The notes under the pieces: generated by a model | What the model was told of the DNA's origin: nothing | The model's database searches: none | The model's input: only the letters and a program-made list of their open reading frames with translations | Program-made: the position numbers and the translations under genes | Assembly (NCBI GenBank): GCA_964635065.1 | Contig: CAZWMK010000074.1 | Span: 1-12,587 of the forward strand | DNA from: CAZWMK01 sp964635065 | GTDB taxonomy: Bacteria; Pseudomonadota; Alphaproteobacteria; Sphingomonadales; Sphingomonadaceae | DNA: 12,587 bases | Reading direction: 5' to 3' | Shown: one piece after another, positions 1-6,545 of the stretch | Layout of the letters: every line of letters begins with the position of its first letter | Position numbering within the stretch: the first letter of the stretch is position 1

Positions 1-79
1 AGCCAATGTCATGCACATACCCCGCCCATGCCTGACGCGCTTGCCAAGTCGGGACGGGGGGCGTCAAGAGGGGACCTGG
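1..79. other. 3' flank of rpoH, no gene seen
   Basis: This short stretch lies downstream of the minus-strand rpoH stop codon. No start-to-stop reading frame here resembles a protein. A 6-base inverted repeat (TGACGC at 33-38, GCGTCA at 61-66) has a 22-base loop and no T-tract, so I do not call it a terminator. Confidence 0.4.
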
Positions 80-985
80 TCAGGCTTCGATCAGCAGCCG
101 CTGTTCGATGGCTGCTTTGCGCATCGCTTTTTGCAGCTTGTCGAAGGCGCGCACCTCGATCTGGCGCACGCGCTCGCGGCTGATGCCATAATGCTGGCTC
201 AGTTCTTCCAGTGTCTGCGGTTCGTCGCGCAGGCGGCGTTCGGTCAGGATGTCGCGTTCCCGCTCGTTCAGTTCCTCCATTGCCTTGAGGAGAAGGGCGT
301 GGCGGATGTCGCTTTCCTCGGCTTCGGCGACGATTTCGTCCTGAATCGGGCCTTCATCCGACAGCCAGTCCTGCCACTCGCCTTCGCCATCCTCGCGCAG
401 GGGGATGTTGAGGCTGGTATCGCCCCCCATCGCCATGCGGCGGTTCATGCTGATGACTTCGCTTTCCTCGACGCCCAGATCGGTCGCGATTTTTTTCACG
501 ACATCGGGGTGCAGATCACCTTCCTCAAGCGCATTGATCTGGCCCTTGATGCGCCGCAGGTTGAAAAACAGCTTTTTCTGGGCAGCGGTCGTGCCGATTT
601 TCACCAAGCTCCATGATCGCAGAATGAATTCCTGGATCGAAGCGCGGATCCACCACATGGCATAGGTCGCCAGCCGGAACCCTTTTTCGGGGTCGAATTT
701 TTTCACGCCCTGCATCAGGCCGATATTGCCTTCGGAAATCAGCTCGGACACCGGCAGGCCATAGCCGCGATAGCCCATGGCGATCTTGGCGACGAGGCGC
801 AGGTGGCTGGTGACCAGCTTGTGCGCGGCCTTGGTGTCCTGATGCTCGGCCCAGCGCTTGGCGAGCATATATTCTTCTTCCGGCGCCAGCAGGGGAAATT
901 TGCGGATTTCCGCCAGATAGCGGTTCAGCGAAGCCTCGCCGCCCAAGGCCGGAATCGTCGCCGGAAGGTTGCTGTTGCTGCTCAT
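80..985 (-). CDS. rpoH: RNA polymerase heat-shock sigma factor RpoH (sigma-32)
   Basis: Alternative sigma factor that directs core RNA polymerase to heat-shock promoters (chaperones, proteases); cytoplasmic. The 301-residue protein has the sigma-70 layout: region 2 with YAMWWIRASIQEFI at about 108-121, the RpoH-specific box QKKLFFNLR at about 136-144, and a region 4.2 helix-turn-helix with GISRERVRQIE near 267-277. The RpoH box separates it from the primary sigma factor. I chose the ATG at 985 because AGGGA (992-996) lies 6 bases upstream. An in-frame TTG at 1015 would add 10 residues without a better ribosome site. It lies 54 bases downstream of rluD on the same strand, so it may be co-transcribed, possibly with its own promoter in the gap. 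Length is normal for the family. Some alphaproteobacteria carry more than one rpoH; this window cannot show whether this is the only copy. Confidence 0.97.
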   Translation of the reverse strand: MSSNSNLPATIPALGGEASLNRYLAEIRKFPLLAPEEEYMLAKRWAEHQDTKAAHKLVTSHLRLVAKIAMGYRGYGLPVSELISEGNIGLMQGVKKFDPEKGFRLATYAMWWIRASIQEFILRSWSLVKIGTTAAQKKLFFNLRRIKGQINALEEGDLHPDVVKKIATDLGVEESEVISMNRRMAMGGDTSLNIPLREDGEGEWQDWLSDEGPIQDEIVAEAEESDIRHALLLKAMEELNERERDILTERRLRDEPQTLEELSQHYGISRERVRQIEVRAFDKLQKAMRKAAIEQRLLIEA

Positions 986-991
986 GATCGG

Positions 992-996
992 TCCCT
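992..996 (-). promoter_or_regulatory. Ribosome binding site deciding the rpoH start
   Basis: AGGGA on the minus strand, 6 bases before the ATG at 985. It supports the ATG over the upstream in-frame TTG. Confidence 0.6.
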
Positions 997-1035
997 GAAC
1001 TCCCTGAAGACGCAACTGCGCCTTCCATGTTTCAT

Positions 1036-1049
1036 GTCCTTATACGGAC
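1036..1049 (-). promoter_or_regulatory. Possible rpoH -10 element inside a small palindrome
   Basis: On the minus strand this reads GTCCGTATAAGGAC: GTCC/GGAC arms around an AT-rich core containing TATAAG (1039-1044), in otherwise GC-rich DNA. It overlaps the rluD stop codon and sits about 50 bases before the rpoH start, where a promoter would fit. No good -35 hexamer is visible 17 bases upstream (TGAACT at best). The call is a guess from base composition and position. Confidence 0.2.
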
Positions 1050-1993
1050 AGCAAGCTGATCAGTTCATGAATGTCGTCAGGAATCGGACTGGAAAAGTCC
1101 ATTTTCTCGTTTGTCACAGGATGAATGAAGCCAAGCGTGCGCGCATGCAGCGCTTGCCGGTGAAAGCCGATGCGGTCGAGCAGCGGTTTATGTCGTTGCG
1201 CCTTGATGCTGTAGGCCGGATCGCCAAGCAGGCTGTGACCGATGGACGCCATGTGGACGCGCACCTGATGGGTGCGACCGGTTTCCAGCTTGCATTCGAC
1301 GACAGCGGCATGGGCCAGCGGTTGCGTCATGCGGTAACGGGTCACTGCCCATTTGCCGCGCCCGTCGGCAACAATCGCCATCTTCTGGCGGTTGGCGCTG
1401 GAACGGGCCAGCGCGCCTTCGATGCGGCCTGCAGGCGGCACCGGGATTTCGTTGACGACAGCCAGATAACGGCGGTCGATGCTGTGGTCGGCAAACTGCC
1501 GGGCCAGGCCTTCATGTGCGCGGTCGGTTTTGGCGACGACCAGCAGGCCGGATGTATCCTTGTCGATACGGTGGACGATGCCGGGCCGGGCGACACCGCC
1601 GATGCCCGACAGGCGTCCGGCGCAATGGTGCAGCAGGGCATTGACCAGCGTGCCGTCGAGATTGCCCGCCGCCGGATGGACGACCAGCCCCGCAGGCTTG
1701 TCGACAACCAGAAGATGTTCGTCCTCGAACAGGATGGCGAGGGGAATGTCCTGTGCGATGGCTTCGGCTGGGATCGGGGCGGGGATGGCAACGTGGAAGT
1801 GTTCGCTGCCTTCCACCTTTCTGGCAGGATCGCGGACGGCTATGCCGCCACGGGTGACGGCGCCGGCACTGATGAGCGCCTTCAAACGCTCGCGCGACAA
1901 GGTGGTGACAACGGCAGCCAGCGCACGGTCGAGCCGCCAGCCCGCCATGTCGGAATGCAATCTGGCTTCTATGGTCGACGCGCTTTCCCCCAT
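1040..1993 (-). CDS. rluD: RluD-family 23S rRNA pseudouridine synthase
   Basis: Converts specific uridines of 23S rRNA to pseudouridine (in E. coli RluD, positions 1911, 1915 and 1917 in helix 69), aiding large-subunit assembly. The 317-residue protein has an N-terminal S4 RNA-binding domain (about 16-65, beginning GWRLDRALA) and the RluA-type catalytic domain. The signature HRIDKDTSGLLVVAKT starts at 141, with the presumed catalytic Asp at 144. Other conserved blocks are DKPAGLVVHPA near 98-108 and ETGRTHQVRVHM near 237-248. Length matches the family. The start at 1993 gives a short extension before the S4 domain; an internal Met at residue 16 is possible, and neither has a strong ribosome site. 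The gene is divergent from the M67 peptidase gene with only 17 bases between them. Exact target uridines cannot be read from sequence; RluC- or RluA-like specificity is the alternative. Confidence 0.93.
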   Translation of the reverse strand: MGESASTIEARLHSDMAGWRLDRALAAVVTTLSRERLKALISAGAVTRGGIAVRDPARKVEGSEHFHVAIPAPIPAEAIAQDIPLAILFEDEHLLVVDKPAGLVVHPAAGNLDGTLVNALLHHCAGRLSGIGGVARPGIVHRIDKDTSGLLVVAKTDRAHEGLARQFADHSIDRRYLAVVNEIPVPPAGRIEGALARSSANRQKMAIVADGRGKWAVTRYRMTQPLAHAAVVECKLETGRTHQVRVHMASIGHSLLGDPAYSIKAQRHKPLLDRIGFHRQALHARTLGFIHPVTNEKMDFSSPIPDDIHELISLLSV

Positions 1994-2010
1994 GGTTTAG
2001 CCATGTCGGT

Positions 2011-2418
2011 ATGGATTTTCAGATTGCAAGCATTGTTTTGCACGATCTGCGTGCCGAGGTGGCTGCGGCGGCGCCCCATGAGGCCTGCGGCCTGCTTCTG
2101 GGGCAGGGACGCCAGATTCGCGCATTGCAACCGGCGGCGAATCTGGCCCCGTTTCCCGAACGATTGTTCGAGATCGATCCGCAGGTGCTGTTTTCCGCCC
2201 ATCGTGGTGCCCGGACAGGCGGGCCGGCGATCATCGGCTGTTATCATAGCCATCCCTCGGGCCTGGCCTGGCCATCTGCTGTTGATGCCGCACAGGCGCA
2301 TGACCCTGGCTGGCTTTGGCTCATTGCCGGAACCGACGGGCTGGCGGCTTTTGTCGTTCAGGAAAATGGTCCGATCCACGGGCGATTTGCACCCGTGTCC
2401 CTGATCACGCTAGATTGA
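2011..2418 (+). CDS. JAMM/Mov34 (M67 family) metallopeptidase
   Basis: A stand-alone 135-residue JAMM-domain protein. The zinc site is complete: a glutamate in EACGLLLG (Glu24), then HSHP (His79, His81), then Ser89 and Asp92 with the canonical H-x-H-x7-S-x2-D spacing. JAMM domains are zinc isopeptidases or peptidases. Bacterial single-domain members have been linked to cleavage of ubiquitin-like sulfur carriers (MoaD/ThiS/CysO type) or of conjugates. No such carrier gene lies next to it, so the substrate is unknown. No signal peptide or membrane segment is seen; it should be cytoplasmic. It starts divergently from rluD and ends 26 bases before a cold-shock gene, with which it may share a transcript. 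The ribosome site before ATG 2011 is weak. Confidence 0.88.
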   Translation: MDFQIASIVLHDLRAEVAAAAPHEACGLLLGQGRQIRALQPAANLAPFPERLFEIDPQVLFSAHRGARTGGPAIIGCYHSHPSGLAWPSAVDAAQAHDPGWLWLIAGTDGLAAFVVQENGPIHGRFAPVSLITLD

Positions 2419-2444
2419 CCGCTCGAACGTGGCGAAAGGCGCAA

Positions 2445-2669
2445 ATGGCGACGGGTAGGGTCAAGTGGTTCAACAGGCGCAAGGGCTTTGGTTTCATCGC
2501 ACCAGATATCGGTCCGCGGGATGTTTTCGTTCATGTCTCCGCGTTGCAGCGTGCGGGGTTGAGTGAACTGCATGAAAACCAGCGTGTCGAGTTTGAATTG
2601 ACACAATTGCAGGATGGCCGGATCACCGCCTTGGGTCTGCGTCTGGTTGATGAAGATGCTGCTGCATGA
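2445..2669 (+). CDS. cspA: Cold-shock domain protein (CspA family)
   Basis: A 74-residue single cold-shock domain, the normal size for CspA-type RNA chaperones that bind single-stranded nucleic acid and melt RNA structure. Both binding motifs are intact: RNP1 KGFGFI at 13-18 (within KWFNRRKGFGFI) and RNP2 VFVHVS at 27-32. The ATG at 2445 follows AAAGG by about 6 bases and gives the family-typical N-terminus MATGRVKWFN. The longer in-frame extension upstream overlaps the M67 gene and has no homology, so I rejected it. Whether it is cold-induced or constitutive is not shown. Its 3' end overlaps a hairpin (2664-2687). The paralogue name is uncertain because genomes usually hold several. Confidence 0.93.
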   Translation: MATGRVKWFNRRKGFGFIAPDIGPRDVFVHVSALQRAGLSELHENQRVEFELTQLQDGRITALGLRLVDEDAAA

Positions 2670-2687
2670 TGATTTTTTCATCCATGC
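2664..2687. repeat. Bulged hairpin at the end of the cold-shock gene
   Basis: GCATGATGA (2664-2672) pairs with TCATCCATGC (2678-2687), giving 9 base pairs with one bulged C (2682) and a loop of five T. It includes the cold-shock stop codon and lies 36 bases before the chpT start. There is no following T-tract, so an ordinary intrinsic terminator is doubtful. It could protect the 3' end of the cold-shock mRNA, attenuate read-through into chpT, or be chance. Confidence 0.4.
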
Positions 2688-2723
2688 ACGATATGGCAAG
2701 ATTTTATCCTGTATGGAGTTGGC

Positions 2724-3365
2724 ATGAGCGCCGTTGATTTCGCCAGCCTGTTATGTTCACGCCTGTGCCACGACCTTGTCGGGCCGGTCGGGGCGCTGTT
2801 CAACGGCGTCGAGCTGCTGGCCGATGAAAATGACCCGGAAATGCGTGCGCGCTGCCTTGAACTATTGTCTGACAGTGCGCGCCAGACGGCCAACAAGCTG
2901 AAATTCTTCCGCCTCGCCTTTGGATCGGCAGGCGGTTTTGGCGAGAGAGTCGACACCCGCGAGGCGCAGGCTGCGCTTGAGGGGCTGTTCGCGGGCGATC
3001 GCCGGGTGGAAGTCGACTGGATGGTCGGCCCACATGCGTTGCCGAAAAATGCAGTCAAGCTGCTGCTCAACCTGTCGATGGTAGCGGGAGATGCACTGTT
3101 GCGTGGTGGCAAGCTGTCCGTTGCCGCCGAAGACATGGGCGGACGGATCGAACTGGCCGTTCGCGCCGAAGGCCCGCGTCTGTTGCTCGATGCCGAATTG
3201 CGCACGGCGCTAGGCGGCGGCACGCCACTGGAATCGCTTAGCCCGCGTGCTTCGGTGGCGTATCTCATCTGTGCGCTGGTGCAGGATCTGGGCGCGACCA
3301 TGCAGATTTCCGACGCGCAGGACGGCGTGCTGGTGTTCGGGGTTGAACTGCCCGAGGCGCGCTGA
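2724..3365 (+). CDS. chpT: Histidine phosphotransferase ChpT
   Basis: ChpT relays phosphate from the hybrid kinase CckA to the response regulators CtrA and CpdR, controlling cell-cycle progression and motility in alphaproteobacteria. The 213-residue protein has a histidine-kinase-like fold. The N-terminal helical part carries the phospho-accepting motif CHDLVGPVGA with His16, and it ends with a second helix (ELLSDSARQTANKLKFFRLAFG, about 46-67). The C-terminal half is a degenerate ATPase-like domain: an N-box-like helix (KLLLNLSMVAGDAL, about 112-125) is present, but no G1 or G2 glycine boxes, so it should not bind ATP. ATG 2724 has GGAG (2715-2718) upstream. It precedes cheA by 59 bases on the same strand, which suggests functional linkage between the CtrA pathway and chemotaxis. 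Confidence 0.9.
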   Translation: MSAVDFASLLCSRLCHDLVGPVGALFNGVELLADENDPEMRARCLELLSDSARQTANKLKFFRLAFGSAGGFGERVDTREAQAALEGLFAGDRRVEVDWMVGPHALPKNAVKLLLNLSMVAGDALLRGGKLSVAAEDMGGRIELAVRAEGPRLLLDAELRTALGGGTPLESLSPRASVAYLICALVQDLGATMQISDAQDGVLVFGVELPEAR

Positions 3366-3373
3366 GCGCATCC

Positions 3374-3389
3374 TTAGACGCTGTTAACC
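3374..3389 (+). promoter_or_regulatory. Possible CtrA-like site before cheA
   Basis: The chpT-cheA gap holds TTAG (3374-3377), 6 bases, then TTAACC (3384-3389). The alphaproteobacterial CtrA box is TTAA-N7-TTAA(C), so only the right half matches well and the spacing is one base short. I report it because CtrA commonly controls motility genes and chpT is the neighbour; the match itself is weak. Confidence 0.2.
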
Positions 3390-3412
3390 AATATCAGGCC
3401 ATGGTCTCTCCG

Positions 3413-3419
3413 AAAGGGG
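3413..3419 (+). promoter_or_regulatory. Ribosome binding site deciding the cheA start
   Basis: AAAGGGG lies 5 bases before ATG 3425. It favours that start over the in-frame ATG at 3401, which lacks a comparable site and would place this purine tract inside the gene. Confidence 0.65.
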
Positions 3420-3424
3420 TGGCC

Positions 3425-5635
3425 ATGGACGATTTGCTGTCCGATTTCCTGACGGAAAGTGCCGAGCATATCGAGATGCTCGACGACCGACTGCTGGGTT
3501 GGGAACGCGATCCGTCGGACCGCGCCCTGCTCAATGACATTTTCCGCCTGATGCACACTATCAAGGGCACATGCGGCTTTCTTGACCTGCCCCGGTTGGA
3601 AGCCCTGACACATGCGGCGGAAAATGTGCTGGGCCGCGTGCGGGACGAGGGGCGGATTCCCGCGCCCGCCGTGGTGGTCGCCATCATCGAGACAATCGAC
3701 GCCATCAAGTGCGCACTGGCCGCACTGGGACGCACGGGACGTGAATCGGACAAGGATCATGCCGCACTCATCGCCGCGCTGCACAAGCTGGCGGAGGAGG
3801 ATACGGCAACCGACATGTTTTGCGATTCGGCGGCCGACATGCCGGCGGATGTTTTTCTGGATGCTGCCCCCGCCGGGGCGGCACCGTTTTCCCCGGCGCG
3901 GGCCCAGCCACCGCCTCTTTCGGCTATGTCGGCTGCGGTGGGGGCGACGATCCGGATTTCCGTCGACCTGCTGGAACAGATGGTCAATGCCGCGTCCGAA
4001 CTGGTGTTGACGCGCAATCAGTTGTTGCAGATTGCGCGCGATCATCCCGATGATGCCTATGGCCCGGCGGTTGAACGGCTGTCGGCGCAGGTCGGCATTT
4101 TGCAAGATTGCGTGCTGCACAGCCGGATGCAGCCCGTCGCCAGTGCGTGGAGCGCCCTGCCGCGCATGGTGCGGGATCTGGCCGCCGAGACCGGAAAGCA
4201 GGTGATACTGGACCTTGCGGGGGGCGAGACCGAGCTTGACCGGCAGGTCATCGAACTGATCAAGGATCCCCTTGCGCATATGATCCGCAATGCAGTGGAT
4301 CATGGCATCGAAACCCCCGCATTGCGACAGGCACGCGGCAAGCCGCAAGCCGGCCGCATCAGGCTGGATGCCTATCAGGCGGCGGGACAGGTGGTCATCG
4401 AGATGACCGACGATGGCGGCGGCATCGATACCGACCGGTTGCGCACCAGGGCGATTCAGCGCGGACTCGTTGACGCTGCCGATGCCGATCGCATGACGAT
4501 GACGCAACTGGAACGGCTGATCTTCCTGCCGGGCCTGTCGACGGCGGCGCAGGTCAGCGGCATTTCGGGGCGCGGCGTTGGCATGGATGTCGTCAAGGCC
4601 AATGTCGAACGCATCGGTGGCACTATCGATCTTGAATCCCGCAGCGGGCAGGGCACGCGCTTCCGGCTGCGGATTCCGCTGACGCTGGCGATCATGCCGA
4701 CGCTGATTGTCGTAACACAGGGACATCAATTTGCGCTGCCGCAGGCCTGTGTCCGCGAAATCGTCGAAGTCGGACGTCCGGGACGTCCGCAGGTCGAACG
4801 AATCGGCGACGTGCCGGTCTTGCGATTTCGCGATCAGTTGTTGCCGCTCGTCGCCCTTGGCCAGACGCTCGGATTATCGGACGCGGAGGAAGGGGCGCGG
4901 CATGTTGTCGTCGTGCAGGCTGGTGAGGGGCAGTTCGGCCTGTTGGTCGATGCGCTGGCAGGCAGCGAGGAAGTGGTGGTCAAACCCGTACCGCCGCTTC
5001 TTGGCAATGCTGCGGTCTATGCCGGTAACGCCATATTCGGCGATGGGCTTGTCCGCATGATCATCGACATTCCGGGTCTGGCCACCCGCGCCCTGTCCGG
5101 CGTCGACAGTTTGCAGGCGTTGACGCCGCCCTTGCCGCCCACGCTTGTCGCAGAGCCATCGGAGACGCTGCTGCTGTTCATGTGTCGCGCCCGCCGCCGC
5201 CATGCCGTGCGCCTGCTGGATGTTACCCGGATCGAGCGGGTCGACTGCGCGCAGGTCAGTCTGGGCGACGACCGTGCTTTTGTGGCCTGCCGGGGCGCCT
5301 TGCTGCCGCTGATCGAGCCGGATGGAGCTGTGCCGGTGTCGAAGGCGGGCTATCTGCCCTGTCTGGTGTTCGAGGCGGATGGCAAGGCCGGTGGACTGAT
5401 CGTCGAAGAGGTTCTGGATATCGTCGCTGCGCCGGCGCCGGAGGCTCTGCTTCCGGCTGAAAACGATCCGCATCTGCTGGGGATGGCGATGATCGCAGGC
5501 GAAATGACGCGAATCCTCGACCCGCTCGCCATGGCTATGCTGGTCGCAGAACAGGCATCGCCGCCGGGCGGGGGAGGATCGCAACGCACGCTGCTGGAAA
5601 CGCTTGAGCAGACATTGCGCAGGCGCATGGCATGA
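3425..5635 (+). CDS. cheA: Chemotaxis histidine kinase CheA with two CheW-like domains
   Basis: CheA autophosphorylates in response to receptors and passes phosphate to CheY and CheB; it works in the polar receptor array. Domains in this 736-residue protein: P1/HPt (about 1-105) with HTIKGTCGF and phospho-His44; a short Ala/Pro-rich linker (about 105-170) in place of a P2 domain; P3 dimerisation helices (about 175-230); P4 ATPase with N-box HMIRNAVDHG (285-294), G1 DDGGGID (329-335) and GRGVGMDVV (382-390). Next comes a CheW-like P5 domain (about 423-555). A second, more divergent CheW-like domain follows (about 578-705), with RGALLPLIEP echoing the CheW core motif, and a short Arg-rich tail ends the protein. 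All kinase motifs are intact, so it should be active. Tandem P5 domains and loss of P2 depart from the E. coli P1-P5 plan. The stop codon overlaps the cheW start (ATGA). Confidence 0.96.
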   Translation: MDDLLSDFLTESAEHIEMLDDRLLGWERDPSDRALLNDIFRLMHTIKGTCGFLDLPRLEALTHAAENVLGRVRDEGRIPAPAVVVAIIETIDAIKCALAALGRTGRESDKDHAALIAALHKLAEEDTATDMFCDSAADMPADVFLDAAPAGAAPFSPARAQPPPLSAMSAAVGATIRISVDLLEQMVNAASELVLTRNQLLQIARDHPDDAYGPAVERLSAQVGILQDCVLHSRMQPVASAWSALPRMVRDLAAETGKQVILDLAGGETELDRQVIELIKDPLAHMIRNAVDHGIETPALRQARGKPQAGRIRLDAYQAAGQVVIEMTDDGGGIDTDRLRTRAIQRGLVDAADADRMTMTQLERLIFLPGLSTAAQVSGISGRGVGMDVVKANVERIGGTIDLESRSGQGTRFRLRIPLTLAIMPTLIVVTQGHQFALPQACVREIVEVGRPGRPQVERIGDVPVLRFRDQLLPLVALGQTLGLSDAEEGARHVVVVQAGEGQFGLLVDALAGSEEVVVKPVPPLLGNAAVYAGNAIFGDGLVRMIIDIPGLATRALSGVDSLQALTPPLPPTLVAEPSETLLLFMCRARRRHAVRLLDVTRIERVDCAQVSLGDDRAFVACRGALLPLIEPDGAVPVSKAGYLPCLVFEADGKAGGLIVEEVLDIVAAPAPEALLPAENDPHLLGMAMIAGEMTRILDPLAMAMLVAEQASPPGGGGSQRTLLETLEQTLRRRMA

Positions 5636-6078
5636 ATACGGCTGGCTATCTCATGGTGCGGGTTGATGGGCGCTGGCTTGGCATTCCCGTCGCAAATGTT
5701 TCCGAACTGTCCCGTCCGGTGGCGATCACGCCCGTTCCTCTATCCGACCCCTGGGTGCGCGGGCTGATCAATCTGCGGGGCCGGATCGTGCCTGCACTCG
5801 ATCTTGCCGCAAGTCTGGACGGGACGCATGCCCGGGAACTGCCCGACCGGCGTTATGCCGTGCTGACGAGGGCAGGGGGCGTGTCACTGGCATTGCTTGT
5901 CGATGCCATCGACGAGATTGTGACCCTGCCAGCCGCCGCAATCCTGCCCAATCCTGTGACCATGCCCGAACGGGCGGCACTTTTGTCGCGCGGCATGGCG
6001 CTGTGGGAAGATAGACTGCTGATGCTGCTCGACCTTGAAGGATTTGCGGAATGCGGCGCCGACGTGTTTGCCGCCTGA
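5632..6078 (+). CDS. cheW: Chemotaxis coupling protein CheW
   Basis: Scaffold that joins CheA P5 to chemoreceptor tips. The 148-residue protein is a single CheW domain; the conserved core reads GLINLRGRIVPALDL at about 44-58, followed by LALLVDAIDEIV, which matches the family's GLlVD-x-V segment. It has normal length, no signal peptide and no membrane segment. The ATG overlaps the cheA stop by 4 bases, implying translational coupling. With two CheW-like domains in the adjacent CheA, this operon encodes three such modules. Confidence 0.94.
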   Translation: MNTAGYLMVRVDGRWLGIPVANVSELSRPVAITPVPLSDPWVRGLINLRGRIVPALDLAASLDGTHARELPDRRYAVLTRAGGVSLALLVDAIDEIVTLPAAAILPNPVTMPERAALLSRGMALWEDRLLMLLDLEGFAECGADVFAA

Positions 6079-6146
6079 CGGCATTAACACTGCGGCAAAA
6101 CTTCTCCCGCTAGACTAGCTGCGCACAAAAAGGATCGGTTGCGCGC
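6079..6146 (+). other. cheW-cheY gap with a short palindrome
   Basis: This 68-base gap is the largest within the cheA-cheR run. It contains TTAAC (6084-6088) and a perfect 5-1-5 palindrome GCTAG-A-CTAGC (6109-6119). AAGGA (6130-6134) is the likely cheY ribosome site, at a long spacing of 12 bases. No -35/-10 pair with 16-18 base spacing stands out. A cheY promoter or regulator site could lie here, but the sequence does not settle it. Confidence 0.3.
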
Positions 6147-6512
6147 ATGAAAACCTGCCTGATCGTCGATGATTCGATGGTGATTCGCAAGATTGCCCGC
6201 CGCATTGTCGAATCCTTCGATTATACGGTCAGTGAAGCCGCCGATGGCAGCGCTGCCCTGATGCAGTGCGCGGCCGGCATGCCCGATCTCATTCTACTCG
6301 ACTGCCACATGCCGGGGATGAATGGCATTGATTTTCTGCACGCACTGTCCGTCCGCGCGCTCGACCGGCGTCCCAAGGTCCTTTTTTGTACGGGCGAGAA
6401 AGACGATGCCCAGATTCGCGCCGCTTTTGCTGCAGGCGCAGACGATCATGTCATCAAGCCGTTCGACAGTGATGTCATCGGCGGCAAATTGCGTCTTTTG
6501 GGTCTGGCCTAG
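6147..6512 (+). CDS. cheY: Single-domain response regulator CheY
   Basis: Receives phosphate from CheA and, in the standard pathway, binds the flagellar switch to change rotation. The 121-residue receiver domain has all key residues: acidic pair Asp8/Asp9 (LIVDDS), phospho-acceptor Asp52 (LILLDCHMPGMNG), Thr82 and Lys104 (VIKPF). No output domain is present. Its place between cheW and cheB supports a CheY role. Alphaproteobacteria often have several CheY-like proteins, some acting as phosphate sinks or motor-associated regulators, so motor output is an inference. Start ATG 6147 is the only sensible one. Confidence 0.93.
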   Translation: MKTCLIVDDSMVIRKIARRIVESFDYTVSEAADGSAALMQCAAGMPDLILLDCHMPGMNGIDFLHALSVRALDRRPKVLFCTGEKDDAQIRAAFAAGADDHVIKPFDSDVIGGKLRLLGLA

Positions 6513-6545
6513 CTCTTGGCGCGGCTTCATCCCATGCGCTCCGGC

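Noticed and set aside
33..66. Inverted repeat TGACGC/GCGTCA as a rpoH terminator
   Set aside because: Only six base pairs with a 22-base loop and no T-tract; compatible with chance.
803..2404. Long plus-strand frame of 533 codons running opposite rpoH and rluD and into the M67 gene
   Set aside because: It lies antisense to two well-recognised genes and has no recognisable domain. In GC-rich DNA such open antisense frames are common.
3374..4729. Minus-strand frame of 451 codons opposite cheA
   Set aside because: It has His/Gln/Arg-rich low-complexity composition and no domain, and it is fully antisense to a conserved CheA. A shadow frame.
6109..6119. Perfect palindrome GCTAG-A-CTAGC before cheY as an operator
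   Set aside because: Five-base arms are expected by chance in a gap of this size. Noted in the gap entry but not claimed as a site.
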